The translations under genes and the position numbers were made by a program. This document shows, piece by piece, positions 8,383-16,592 of a stretch of 64,000 bases of DNA; position 1 is the stretch's first letter; each line of letters starts with the position of its first letter. Below the pieces are notes generated by a model. That model saw only the letters and a program-made list of their open reading frames with translations. It was not told the origin of the DNA and searched no databases. Source of the DNA: Nocardia cyriacigeorgica (GTDB lineage Bacteria; Actinomycetota; Actinomycetes; Mycobacteriales; Mycobacteriaceae); assembly GCF_010868145.1 (NCBI RefSeq), contig NZ_JAAGUY010000012.1, forward strand, positions 1-64,000, in the 5' to 3' direction.

Positions 8383-10751
8383 TGCGTATCAGTGGTAGGC
8401 CCTGGGTCGGCCTCATCATCCGGCTCAGTCGAATCTCGTGCATCGCGTTCGCCGGGATCATTGTTCGCCGAGCGTCGCGCCGCGAACCTCGCGCCGGGCA
8501 ACCCCGTTGCGTGTGGCGCCTGCTCATCGCGAGACTCATCGGGGAACATCCGGTCGACGATCTGAGCGGTGGCCGCCGAGACATCCAGCACCGGGGGCGT
8601 GCCAATGCCGGACGGCGCAGTGACACCGCCCGGAGACGACGCCTGTTGAGTGTGAAAATCTCCCTCGCCAGGCGCAGGATCATGGCGGCGGTCCGAGCCG
8701 GGAAGGTCGTGGCCGTCCTGCAGGTCCGTCAGCCATGAGCCAGGATCGAAGTTTCCAACGCCCTGGTTGATGGAGTCGGTGAGTTGTGAAATCCAGTTGC
8801 CGCCATTGCCCATTCCGCCATCGTTGCGTCCGTCCCCGAACACAGGGTTCTCACCGCCACCGGGAAAAAGGGCGTCTCGTCCACCGTCGAGGCCGGGCAG
8901 GAGGTCATCGATCCCCGGCAGGACATCTTCGATGCCGGGCAGACCGTTGCCAAGGCCCGGACCTCCACCGTTTCCGAGTCCAGGCAGGTCGAACCCGGGC
9001 TGCGGACCGCTATTGCCCAAACCGGGTGGATGGTACGGCAACTGTGATGCAGGCGGGGCCGTTTGCGCCGGTGGCGTGACCTGGGCTGGGAGAGTTGTCG
9101 GCGGACCAGGGTTCGTCGGCGTCGCCGGAGTCGTCGGGGTCGGCGTCGGCGTCGGCGTCGGCGGAGTCGTCGGCGTGGTCGGCGTCGGCGTCGGCGGAGT
9201 CGTCGGCGTGGTCGGCGTCGGCGTGGTCGGCGTCGGCGTCGGCGTCGGGGTCGGGGTCAGAGTCCCGCCGCCGCCCGTGTTGCCACCACCGGTATTGCCA
9301 CCACCGGTATTGCCACCACCCGTGTTGCCACCACCCGTGTTGCCACCACCGGTATTGCCACCACCCGTGTTGCCACCACCGGTATTGCCACCACCCGTGT
9401 TGCCACCACCGGTATTGCCACCACCGGTATTGCCCTTGCCGTCGCCGTCCTTGCCGTCGCCGTCCTTGCCGTCGCCGTCCTTGCCGTCCTTGCCGTCGCC
9501 GTCCTTGCCGTCCTTGCCGTCCCCGTCCTTGCCGTCCTTGCCGTCCCCGTCCTTGCCGTCCTTGCCGTCCTTGCCGTCCCCGTCCTTGCCGTCCTTGCCG
9601 TCGCCGTCCTTGCCGTCCTTACCCTTGGGCGAACCGTCATCGTCCACAGACGACTCGTCGACATACGCGACGAGCAGATCCATACATTTCTGCACGGAGT
9701 CGCCCATGATGCGATATAGCGGGAATTCTTCCATTATGTCCTGGAGACCCGCGGCACCAGTACCCTTCTCACCTTTGACACCTGTGGCGAGGGACTTGGT
9801 AATCGCATCGTTCGCGGATTCGACGTTGTGGTACATCTTCTTGTACGTGTCGGCGTTGTCTTTCGTCAACTTTTCCGCCATTTTCTTCAGCTTCTCATCG
9901 TACTCCTTAGCCTCATTGAACTTCTTTTCAATACCCTTGCTAGCCTTATTGTATCCCTCGTTGGTGAGACCCGCCCCCTCCAAAGGTTTCACCGAGGATT
10001 CATCGAAAACGTCGTTCTTTTTATTTGCGAGAAACTTAGGAATCTCAGGGTTCTTCGAACCCATCTGACTGCCGATATGTTTCAGTTTGAGGTTCATGTA
10101 CCCGACCCAGTGTTTCAACGCCGGTGACGGCTTCTCACCATCCTTCGGCAACCTGAACTCGAGCAGGTGGTCCTTGGGGTTCGCCCCGGCGACAATCCCC
10201 ATATGAGGCTTACCCCAGACCGCGATCGCGCCTGAATCGCTCATTGGGTCGTACTTGTCCCAATTCTTGGGCACCCCACCCCTGGCTGCTACGATTCGGC
10301 CATCATTCGTCAGGTAGAAATGGTTGGGTTTATTGTCGCTATCGTCATCCCAATCACCGTCATAGGCCGGGCCCTTCCCACCCTCTTTCGCCTGATTTCC
10401 AGGCTCCGTCGACCAAACTCTGATGTCTTTCTGTTCCGTATACTTGTATTCATTACCAGCTTCGTCCTCGCTGGTTTTTTCCTCTGATTTCTTACCAATT
10501 AGATTGAGTCTATTCGCGCCATTCTGAAAGAATCCTTCTTCCTCGAACTCTATTCGATAGCCACTCTTCGAGCCAGAGAGGTTATTGACAACTTTGCCCG
10601 TCTCAACCTCTTGAACAACAGCGTCGCCATCTTCTATGCCGAATCGATACTTATTATTGTCGGAGTACAGCCAAACTTTATCGTCCCCGCCGAGCTCATC
10701 ACCCGGCCTGAAGACACCCCCTGTTATCTTGCCAGGATCTTTATCAGCCAC
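8373..10751 (-). CDS. Large repeat protein of an ESX-like accessory unit
   Basis: The product (792 aa) reads from a GTG with AAGGAG upstream. Residues 1-370 form a charged, Lys/Asp/Asn-rich globular part with a helical, probably coiled-coil stretch (about 265-320). It has a WVG triplet (215-217) and a YHNVE (307-311) that resemble the WxG and YxxxD/E signals of type VII substrates. Residues about 377-440 are Gly-Lys-Asp triplets (collagen-like), then about eleven GNTGG units, a Thr-Pro tract, a Gly/Pro/Leu-rich segment and an acidic tail. No signal peptide or membrane segment is visible. The N-terminal coding part is much poorer in G+C than its surroundings. A surface or secreted structural protein is plausible; a toxin domain is not evident. 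Confidence 0.7.
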   Translation of the reverse strand: MADKDPGKITGGVFRPGDELGGDDKVWLYSDNNKYRFGIEDGDAVVQEVETGKVVNNLSGSKSGYRIEFEEEGFFQNGANRLNLIGKKSEEKTSEDEAGNEYKYTEQKDIRVWSTEPGNQAKEGGKGPAYDGDWDDDSDNKPNHFYLTNDGRIVAARGGVPKNWDKYDPMSDSGAIAVWGKPHMGIVAGANPKDHLLEFRLPKDGEKPSPALKHWVGYMNLKLKHIGSQMGSKNPEIPKFLANKKNDVFDESSVKPLEGAGLTNEGYNKASKGIEKKFNEAKEYDEKLKKMAEKLTKDNADTYKKMYHNVESANDAITKSLATGVKGEKGTGAAGLQDIMEEFPLYRIMGDSVQKCMDLLVAYVDESSVDDDGSPKGKDGKDGDGKDGKDGDGKDGKDGKDGDGKDGKDGDGKDGKDGDGKDGKDGDGKDGDGKDGDGKGNTGGGNTGGGNTGGGNTGGGNTGGGNTGGGNTGGGNTGGGNTGGGNTGGGNTGGGGTLTPTPTPTPTPTTPTPTTPTTPPTPTPTTPTTPPTPTPTPTPTTPATPTNPGPPTTLPAQVTPPAQTAPPASQLPYHPPGLGNSGPQPGFDLPGLGNGGGPGLGNGLPGIEDVLPGIDDLLPGLDGGRDALFPGGGENPVFGDGRNDGGMGNGGNWISQLTDSINQGVGNFDPGSWLTDLQDGHDLPGSDRRHDPAPGEGDFHTQQASSPGGVTAPSGIGTPPVLDVSAATAQIVDRMFPDESRDEQAPHATGLPGARFAARRSANNDPGERDARDSTEPDDEADPGPTTDTQWI
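9134..9258. repeat. Thr-Pro coding microsatellite
   Basis: Six-base units of the type GTCGGC/GTCGGG encode the Thr-Pro tract of the large protein on the minus strand. The tract is interrupted by GGA and TGG codons at regular distances. Confidence 0.8.
9279..9433. repeat. 15-bp tandem repeats encoding GNTGG
   Basis: About ten units of TTGCCACCACCGGTA or TTGCCACCACCCGTG encode the peptide repeat GNTGG. Units are nearly identical, so recent expansion or contraction is likely. Confidence 0.9.
9433..9627. repeat. Repeats encoding collagen-like Gly-Lys-Asp triplets
   Basis: Mixed 9-bp and 6-bp units (TTGCCGTCC, TTGCCGTCGCCGTCC) encode repeated GKD and GDG triplets on the minus strand. Glycine falls every third residue, as in bacterial collagen-like proteins. 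Confidence 0.85.
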
Positions 10752-10842
10752 AGCACAACTCCTTTATCTACCTGTCGTACCGGACTGCTCGCGAGTCAGA
10801 AACGGTCGATTGGATTCAAACACGCCGGCACACGCGGCGCGG

Positions 10843-11154
10843 TTACTTCTTCGGCCCGGAACGGCGCACGTTCCCAGCGCCGTCGATATCCGTGTCATCG
10901 AATTTTGCGGCTGAAATATCGGAGTAGTCACCCGCCGTATTGCGATCGTCCCCGATGCCGGTGTAATTGACCTTGCGGTCGTGGATCCGCCGCATCCACT
11001 GCCCGCGCGCCCTGTTGGCCGCTTTGCCGAACATCTCCTCGAAGTCGCGCTCCCAGTCGGGGTCCCCCTCGGAACGGGCGTATGCGGGCTCTGCGGCCGC
11101 GCGCTCGGCATTGGCCTGTTTACGCATCTCGGGCGAATTATGGTCCAGAACCAT
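10843..11154 (-). CDS. Small hydrophilic protein of the ESX-like unit
   Basis: A 103-residue, highly charged protein rich in Ala, Arg and Asp (DWERDFEEMFGKAANRARG in the middle), without signal peptide or membrane segment. GAAGGAGA lies 10 bases before the ATG at 11154; an in-frame ATG at 11253 would add 33 residues and overlap the previous gene. No family is recognised. It lies between the EspH-like gene and the large repeat protein and may be a chaperone or adaptor for it, by position only. Confidence 0.6.
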   Translation of the reverse strand: MVLDHNSPEMRKQANAERAAAEPAYARSEGDPDWERDFEEMFGKAANRARGQWMRRIHDRKVNYTGIGDDRNTAGDYSDISAAKFDDTDIDGAGNVRRSGPKK

Positions 11155-11230
11155 CGACGAACACTCTCCTTCTGCTGTGCCGGGCGACCGTCGCAATGTC
11201 GGGCCGACGTCGGTTGCACCCTGATCGGAA

Positions 11231-11572
11231 TCAGTAGCCCGGACCGAACTCATCTCTCAGTTGCTGTTGGAATTCGGCCTCCGTCGGAAGTCCCAGCGCA
11301 TCGGCGGTGTACGGCGGCACACCAGCCTCCAGTAGTTCTACCCGGCGGCCGACTCGTGACTTCAGATAGGCAAGGCGGGCAACCCGCACGATCTCGGCCG
11401 CCGCCCAGTGGTCGCTGCTTCCCCACACCTCGTCCCCGAGGTGAATGCCGACGATCATGCCGCTACGGTCACATGCGACACCCACCGAAAAATCGGGATT
11501 GAATACCTCGTGGTAGACCGCCTGCTCAGCAGGTGGTGCATCGTGCTCATCGAGTTCGTCCACATGTGTCAT
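11231..11572 (-). CDS. Small ESX-associated-type protein (EspH/DUF2694-like?)
   Basis: The product (113 aa) has an alternating strand/helix pattern (NPDFSVGVACDRSGMIVGIHL) and an acidic start. It follows a YbaB-like gene by 22 bases, and a GGAGGGG site precedes the ATG. Pairs of a YbaB-type protein with a protein of this shape occur in mycobacterial ESX-1 regions (EspL and its neighbours) and in many copies in nocardiae. The link to EspH/DUF2694 is a guess from size, strand pattern and neighbourhood. Confidence 0.55.
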   Translation of the reverse strand: MTHVDELDEHDAPPAEQAVYHEVFNPDFSVGVACDRSGMIVGIHLGDEVWGSSDHWAAAEIVRVARLAYLKSRVGRRVELLEAGVPPYTADALGLPTEAEFQQQLRDEFGPGY

Positions 11573-11594
11573 CAATCGGCTCCCCTCCTGATGG

Positions 11595-11948
11595 TCAGGT
11601 CGAATCGGTGGCTGTCGACCCGGGGTTCTCCGGCGGTCGCATCTCTTCCAACGCGATCCGGTGCTGACGAGCGGCATCGGTCGCGCTGTCGCGGATGGCA
11701 GCCATGATGTCGGCGACGAGTTCCTGAGTATTGGCCGAGTTCGCGATCGTTCCCGGAGCGATGTAGAGATCTGTGAGCCGGCCCAGCCCATCGACCTCCG
11801 GGATGACACGACCGGACGGCGACGGGCGGCGGGCGCGAATATCGTCGATCCGTTCGAGCATCGCATCGACGGCGTGCACCGCCGCACGGCCGCCCTCGAG
11901 CGCGGCTTCCGTGTCGGGGTGCATCCCGAAGTCCCAGTTCTCCGACAT
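11595..11948 (-). CDS. YbaB/EbfC-family protein (EspL-like)
   Basis: The product (117 aa) matches the YbaB/EbfC fold: an N-terminal helix of about 30 residues (ALEGGRAAVHAVDAMLERIDDI), a short beta region with GRLTDLYIAPG, and a C-terminal helix. Bacterial YbaB proteins bind DNA as dimers, and the ESX-1 member EspL stabilises secreted partners. It is first in the minus-strand unit 8170-11948, whose promoter should lie in 11949-12183. The ATG at 11948 was chosen because everything further upstream is low-quality coding sequence. Confidence 0.7.
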   Translation of the reverse strand: MSENWDFGMHPDTEAALEGGRAAVHAVDAMLERIDDIRARRPSPSGRVIPEVDGLGRLTDLYIAPGTIANSANTQELVADIMAAIRDSATDAARQHRIALEEMRPPENPGSTATDST

Positions 11949-12183
11949 CGTCACCACACAGGGGGCAGTTGACGGACCGCAGCAACGTCGCCGGGCGGCG
12001 GCGTCGCCGCAGCCCGGGCTGAGCTGTCGATCGGTAGATGGATCGAACACGCATGCCGGATGCCGCCGAGCTCGGTCCGCACACTGCCTCCTCCCGCGGT
12101 GGTATCCCTTCAATTTTTCATACGCGCGCGTGTTTGCCAGGGATGGGAAGAGCTCAGACGTCCTCCACGCCGTGTGAAGGGGC

Positions 12184-12867
12184 TCAGCTTTCGATCGGCT
12201 TGACTGCGACCAGCATTCCGGTCGAATAGCGGCTGACCAGGAACCGGGGTTCGGGGAATCCCACCGCGCGCAAGGTGTCGGTGTAGTGGCGAATGTCGAC
12301 GTCGGCGAAGGGGTCGGCGTGCGCTGCGCGGCCTGTCAGACGCAGGATTCGCGCGAAGATCATACGCATTCGCGGCGATGGGTGGACGTCGGCGAGGAGG
12401 AGGCGGCCGCCGGGGCGCAAGACGCGGTACATCTCGTCAATGGAAGTTGCGCGGTGTTGCTCGGGGATGTGATGCATGACGAACGTGCAAGTGATCACGT
12501 CGAATTCGGCATCGGGCAGGTCCAGCTGCTGGGCGGTCGACTGCTGGTAGTGGTGGTTCGGGGCCGGGTCGGTCGCGCGGTTGTGCTCGATGGCGTTGCG
12601 GGAGGGGTCTATTCCGGTGGTGGAGCCCGTCGGACCGACCACTGCGCCGAGCTGCCGGACGAGTTTGCCTGGCCCGCAACCGATGTCCAGAGCCTCGTCC
12701 CCCGGCTGCGCGCCAGTGGCCGCAGCCAGCTCGCGGAGCAGACGATGGTGGCGCCCGAGGAAGAACACGGCGGTGAATGCGTTGTAGCGGCGAAGGTTGG
12801 CGATGACGAGGCCGGTGTCCTCGGCGTTGATGAACATGGTGCTGGAGTGCTGATTGTTTCCTGACAT
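12184..12867 (-). CDS. Class I SAM-dependent methyltransferase
   Basis: The product (227 aa) carries motif I as ALDIGCGPG (about residues 60-68), an acidic loop at GIDPS, FDVITCTFVMHH and a post-core LRPGGRLLLADVHP, all typical of UbiE/Methyltransf_11 enzymes acting on small molecules or lipids. The ATG at 12867 is taken as start because the longer frame runs into the divergent TetR gene. The 106-bp gap to that gene contains a palindrome, so control by that regulator is likely. The substrate is unknown. Confidence 0.87.
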   Translation of the reverse strand: MSGNNQHSSTMFINAEDTGLVIANLRRYNAFTAVFFLGRHHRLLRELAAATGAQPGDEALDIGCGPGKLVRQLGAVVGPTGSTTGIDPSRNAIEHNRATDPAPNHHYQQSTAQQLDLPDAEFDVITCTFVMHHIPEQHRATSIDEMYRVLRPGGRLLLADVHPSPRMRMIFARILRLTGRAAHADPFADVDIRHYTDTLRAVGFPEPRFLVSRYSTGMLVAVKPIES

Positions 12868-12911
12868 GTGCCCATCGTCGGAATTTCCGCCGACTCCGGC
12901 CAGAATCAGAA

Positions 12912-12937
12912 TGTGCGGATCCGTTCGTTTCCGCACA
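12912..12937. promoter_or_regulatory. Palindromic operator between methyltransferase and TetR genes
   Basis: TGTGCGGA (12912-12919) and TCCGCACA (12930-12937) form a perfect inverted repeat with a 10-nt spacer in the divergent intergenic region. It is the obvious binding site for the TetR protein encoded from 12974. Confidence 0.75.
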
Positions 12938-12973
12938 GAGCCACCCGATCTGTCCGCCGACGAGAGAGCCAGC

Positions 12974-13546
12974 ATGAGCGAATCCGCCGATCGCCGGGTG
13001 CGCAGGACCCGGGACCTGCTGCATCGCGCGCTGATCGAGTTGATGATCGAACGCGGGTATGAGCGCGTGACAGTCACCGACGTCATCGACCGCGCCGACG
13101 TCGGCCGCTCCACCTTCTACGCGCACTATCGCGATAAGGACGACCTGCTGGTAGTGAGCTGCACCGAATTCCTGCGCCGGGAAATCGACCGGGTGCGCGG
13201 GACCCGCGGTTCACCGCTGGGACCGCTGCGGGTGATGTTCCATCTCGCCGCCGACTACCCGGACGTCTACCGGCCCCTGATCGGACCGAAGAGCAGCGCG
13301 ACCGTGCTGCGGGCGTACCAGCAGTCGGTCACCAGCATCGTCACCGAACAGCTCGATGGGCGACTCGAGATGGACGACGGCGAGGTCGCCGATACGGTCG
13401 CGTTTCTGTCGTGGGGATTGATCGGGCTACTCGGATCGGTGATCGATACGAAGGCTCCGACACCACCTGCGACCGCTTGGGGGCGGTTCGAGAAGCTCTG
13501 TATGTCGGGTCTCGGCGATCACCTCAGGGAGGCCGACAGGGGGTGA
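12974..13546 (+). CDS. TetR-family regulator
   Basis: A 190-residue protein with an N-terminal HTH (VTVTDVIDRADVGRSTFYAHYRDKDDL, around residues 34-58) and a C-terminal domain of the TetR_C_7-like type. It is divergent from the methyltransferase gene across a perfect inverted repeat, so the pair probably forms a self-contained switch. The inducer is unknown. Confidence 0.88.
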   Translation: MSESADRRVRRTRDLLHRALIELMIERGYERVTVTDVIDRADVGRSTFYAHYRDKDDLLVVSCTEFLRREIDRVRGTRGSPLGPLRVMFHLAADYPDVYRPLIGPKSSATVLRAYQQSVTSIVTEQLDGRLEMDDGEVADTVAFLSWGLIGLLGSVIDTKAPTPPATAWGRFEKLCMSGLGDHLREADRG

Positions 13547-13875
13547 GACGGCGTCGATGGACCCCGTCGTATTCCGTTGTCTTCGAACACCATCCGATAC
13601 GAATGCAAGGTGGTGTCGACAATTCATCGATTCCGGAGGAGTCACTCCCGCAGATGGGACCGACATCCCCGATCAGACCGGTGGTGTGACGAGTCCGGCC
13701 AGGGTGGGCGGCGCAGGATGGCGAGGGTGGCGCCTCGGATGCCTCGTCCCGACCACCTGGCCACCCGGGAACAAGTCGTCGTCCGCGCCGCGTAACTGCG
13801 GAATAGCGGGGTACGCGGTCCTCGAGACGGCGACACCATCGCCGTCGACGTCAGACGACGCGTCAGGAGGATGTC
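13547..13875. other. Non-coding stretch
   Basis: No supported gene on either strand. The open frames here have poor composition and no ribosome binding sites. The last part presumably holds the promoter of the small exported protein, whose Shine-Dalgarno AGGAGG is at 13865-13870. Confidence 0.5.
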
Positions 13876-14130
13876 ATGAGTGTTCATCGGATGATTGCGG
13901 CGGTCGGCATCGCCGCGGGGATGACGTTGGCGGGGATGGGGGGTGCGGGGGCGCAGCCGCCGGAGCCGGAGTCGCCGTTGACGCAGTACATGAAGATGTT
14001 GCCGCCGGCGCCGGCGTGGTGTGCGGGTGTGTGGGATCCGATCGAGGACCGGATCGAGGATATGGTGCCTCCGCAGGCGAAGGATGCGTTCGACGCCTTC
14101 GACGACTGGTGCGAAGGCGAAGCGGACTGA
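13876..14130 (+). CDS. Small exported protein with two cysteines
   Basis: An 84-residue precursor: basic start, hydrophobic core rich in Ala/Gly/Met and a likely signal-peptidase site at GAGAQ, leaving a mature acidic peptide of about 55 residues. The mature part has two Cys (PAWCAGVW and DDWCEG), which may form a disulfide. AGGAGG six bases before the ATG supports it. It resembles many short exported proteins of mycobacteria and nocardiae with unknown function. Confidence 0.7.
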   Translation: MSVHRMIAAVGIAAGMTLAGMGGAGAQPPEPESPLTQYMKMLPPAPAWCAGVWDPIEDRIEDMVPPQAKDAFDAFDDWCEGEAD

Positions 14131-14143
14131 CCGACCGGCGCGG

Positions 14144-14617
14144 CTACCGCACAGTGAGTCGGACCACCGGATAGATCCGCTTGGATTTGGCCTGGTACTT
14201 CCCCAGGCGGGGCTGGTCGGCGACGATGCGTTTCCACGCCTGCTCGCGGTCGTCGCCCTCGAGACGCTGCGGAGTCACCGGCACGGCGTCGTGGCCCGGC
14301 AGCTCCATCGACGCCTTGTCGGGATGAGCCATGAGGTTGACATACCAATCCGGGTTCAGGGTCCCGCCGCCCGAGGCGACGACCAGCTTCGCGTCGTCAC
14401 CGTCATCGAACCATGCGATCGGGGATTCCCGCTGCTCCCCGGTCCGGCGGCCGACCGTGTGCAGGATCAGCACATCCATCCCCATGACCTTGCCGCTGCG
14501 TTTGCGGCGCATGCGGCGATTGGTCCTGGCATTCATCTTCCGCTGCATCCACCGCGAGAACGCCCCGGGCGTTCCGGGCTTGCGCTCCGCGCGATCGCTT
14601 CCCTGCTCGCCTGCCAT
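14144..14617 (-). CDS. Deazaflavin (F420)-dependent nitroreductase-family protein
   Basis: The product (157 aa) belongs to the split-barrel DUF385/Ddn family: LILHTVGRRTG about residues 50-60, then an SPIAWF strand, ASGGGTLNPDWYVNL and the MELPG strand typical of F420-binding Ddn/Fgd-partner proteins. GGGAGGT precedes the ATG. Such enzymes use F420H2 to reduce quinones or nitro compounds, usually at the membrane. The very basic N-terminus (residues 1-45) may help membrane contact. It is convergent with the small exported protein. Confidence 0.85.
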   Translation of the reverse strand: MAGEQGSDRAERKPGTPGAFSRWMQRKMNARTNRRMRRKRSGKVMGMDVLILHTVGRRTGEQRESPIAWFDDGDDAKLVVASGGGTLNPDWYVNLMAHPDKASMELPGHDAVPVTPQRLEGDDREQAWKRIVADQPRLGKYQAKSKRIYPVVRLTVR

Positions 14618-14812
14618 ACCTGACCTCCCAGTTGGTTTCCTGGTCTGCGCAGCCGAGCGTTCAGCGCTCGACGCGTTCTGGCTATCACGTTAGCCAGGGC
14701 GTACCCACCGGTGCTTCTCGATTCCTGATCGGTCCGGCCACATGTTCTCACCGGCAGCAGCCCGGACACCATTCTCGACGACCGGTCGGCACATGGTTCG
14801 GCACGAACGGGA

Positions 14813-14846
14813 CGAGCCCTCCCGCACCGAAGTGCGGAAGGGCTCG
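14813..14846 (-). terminator. Terminator of glnA1
   Basis: CGAGCCCT (14813-14820) pairs with AGGGCTCG (14839-14846), and inside it CCGCAC pairs with GTGCGG across a CGAA tetraloop, with a single mismatch in the whole stem. It lies 22 bases past the glnA1 stop. Confidence 0.8.
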
Positions 14847-14868
14847 AAACGTCTTGCCTTACTTCGAT

Positions 14869-16305
14869 TTACACGTCGAAGTAGAGTTCGAACTCGTACG
14901 GGTGCGGGCGCAGGTTCACCGGGGCGATTTCCTGCTCGCGCTTGATGTTGATCCAGGTCTCGATCAGGTCCTCGGTGAAGACGTTGCCTTCGGTGAGGTA
15001 GTCGTGATCCTGCTCGAGGCGGTCGATCACCGCGGACAGGCTGGTGGGGGCCTGCGGGATGTTCTTGGCCTCCTCCGGCGGGAGCTCGTAGAGGTCTTTG
15101 TCGACCGGGGCCATCGGCTCGATCTTGCGCTTGATGCCGTCCAGGCCTGCCATCATCATGGCGGCGAAGGCCAGGTACGGGTTACCCGAGGAGTCCGGCG
15201 CGCGGAACTCGATGCGCTTGGCCTTCGGGTTGTTGCCGGTGACCGGGATGCGGACCGCGGCGGAGCGGTTGCGCTGCGAGTACACCAGGTTGATCGGGGC
15301 CTCGTAGCCCGGAACCAGACGGTGGTAGGAGTTCACGGTCGGATTGGTGAACGCCAGCAGCGACGGCGCGTGGTGCAGGATGCCGCCGATGTAGTGGCGG
15401 GCCAGATCCGACAGACCGCCGTAACCGGACTCGTCGTGGAACAGCGGCTTACCGTCCTTCCACAGCGACTGGTGCACGTGCATGCCCGAGCCGTTGTCAC
15501 CGAAGAGCGGCTTCGGCATGAAGGTGACGGTCTTGCCTTCCTGCCACGCGGTGTTCTTGACGATGTACTTGAACAGCTGCAGGTCGTCGGCCGCCGAGAG
15601 CAGGGTGTTGAACTTGTAGTTGATCTCGGCCTGGCCGGCGGTGCCGACCTCGTGGTGGCCGCGCTCGAGTTCGAAACCGGCCTGCTGCAGGTTGGTCGAG
15701 ATCTTGTCGCGCAGGTCCACGTAGTGGTCGTACGGCGCGACCGGGAAGTAACCGCCCTTGTTGCGGACCTTGTAGCCGCGGTTGAGGGTGCCGTCCGGGT
15801 TGAACTCGGCGCCGGTGTTCCACGAACCGGAGACCGACTCGATCTCGTAGAACGCACCGTTCATGGCCGAGTCGTAGCGGATCGAGTCGAAGATGTAGAA
15901 CTCCGCCTCGGCGCCGAAGTACGCGGTGTCGGCGATACCGGTCGAACGCAGGTACTCCTCCGCCTTACGCGCGATGTTGCGCGGGTCGCGGGAGTAGGCC
16001 TCGCGGGTGAACGGGTCGTGCACGAAGAAGTTCAGGTTCAGCGTCTTGGCCGCGCGGAACGGGTCCAGCTGCGCGGTGCTGTAGTCGGGCAGCAGCAGCA
16101 TGTCCGACTCGTCGATCGACTGGAAACCACGCACGGAGGAGCCGTCGAAGGCCAGCCCTTCCTCGGCCAGGTCGGCGGTGAACGCCTGCGCCGGGATGGA
16201 GAAGTGCTGCTGAACACCGGGCAGATCGCTGAAGCGGATGTCGACGTATTCGACGTCCTTGTCGGCGATGTATTTGATGACCTCGTCGGCCGTGCTGAAC
16301 GTCAC
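14869..16305 (-). CDS. glnA1: Glutamine synthetase type I, adenylylatable
   Basis: The product (478 aa) is a full-length GSI-beta enzyme that makes glutamine from glutamate, ammonia and ATP as a cytoplasmic dodecamer. Visible signatures are the [11 protein letters not shown] segment (about 51-61), the ATP-site motif with [16 protein letters not shown] and the glutamate-binding NRSAAVRIP strand. The adenylylation loop KDLYELPPE places the target tyrosine at residue 406, the position known from M. tuberculosis GlnA1. It is a monocistronic minus-strand gene, with a tandem GlnR site about 77-114 bp upstream and a strong terminator. Its modifying enzyme GlnE is encoded at 33456-36467. Confidence 0.97.
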   Translation of the reverse strand: MTFSTADEVIKYIADKDVEYVDIRFSDLPGVQQHFSIPAQAFTADLAEEGLAFDGSSVRGFQSIDESDMLLLPDYSTAQLDPFRAAKTLNLNFFVHDPFTREAYSRDPRNIARKAEEYLRSTGIADTAYFGAEAEFYIFDSIRYDSAMNGAFYEIESVSGSWNTGAEFNPDGTLNRGYKVRNKGGYFPVAPYDHYVDLRDKISTNLQQAGFELERGHHEVGTAGQAEINYKFNTLLSAADDLQLFKYIVKNTAWQEGKTVTFMPKPLFGDNGSGMHVHQSLWKDGKPLFHDESGYGGLSDLARHYIGGILHHAPSLLAFTNPTVNSYHRLVPGYEAPINLVYSQRNRSAAVRIPVTGNNPKAKRIEFRAPDSSGNPYLAFAAMMMAGLDGIKRKIEPMAPVDKDLYELPPEEAKNIPQAPTSLSAVIDRLEQDHDYLTEGNVFTEDLIETWINIKREQEIAPVNLRPHPYEFELYFDV

Positions 16306-16381
16306 TTAGTTCTCCTTACGGATAGTTTCCCAGGCCAGTGTCGATTGCATGGGCGTCGCGACCAGACGGTATGGACGCGGT

Positions 16382-16419
16382 GTTTCCCGGCAGTCAAGGT
16401 TGTGTTTCGCCAGTGTTAC
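16382..16419 (-). promoter_or_regulatory. Tandem GlnR binding site upstream of glnA1
   Basis: On the minus strand the pentamers GTAAC, GAAAC, TTGAC and GAAAC follow each other with exactly 6 nt between each (plus-strand positions 16415-16419, 16404-16408, 16393-16397 and 16382-16386). This is the actinobacterial GlnR pattern gTnAc-n6-GaAAc twice in tandem, one half turned per two helical turns. The spacing to the glnA1 start suits transcriptional activation under nitrogen limitation. Confidence 0.8.
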
Positions 16420-16592
16420 ACGTGCGCCCGAACGGGTGGCATATGCCACCCATCCTCGGGCAGTAGCGCCATTCTGCCATCCGTGACCTGGGCCGACGGC
16501 GTGAGCACCGGTTATGCGGTCGACGGTGGTCTCCCGCACACACAGGAGCACCGGGCCGAGCGAAGGCGAGGCAGCTGCCTATTCTGGGAGCC

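Noticed and set aside
9279-9627. Regular short repeats that might suggest a CRISPR array.
   Set aside because: Units are contiguous without spacers and encode in-frame peptide repeats of the large protein.
13557-14174. A plus-strand frame of 205 codons between TetR and the small exported protein.
   Set aside because: It lacks a ribosome binding site, overlaps the exported protein in another frame and has shadow-like composition.
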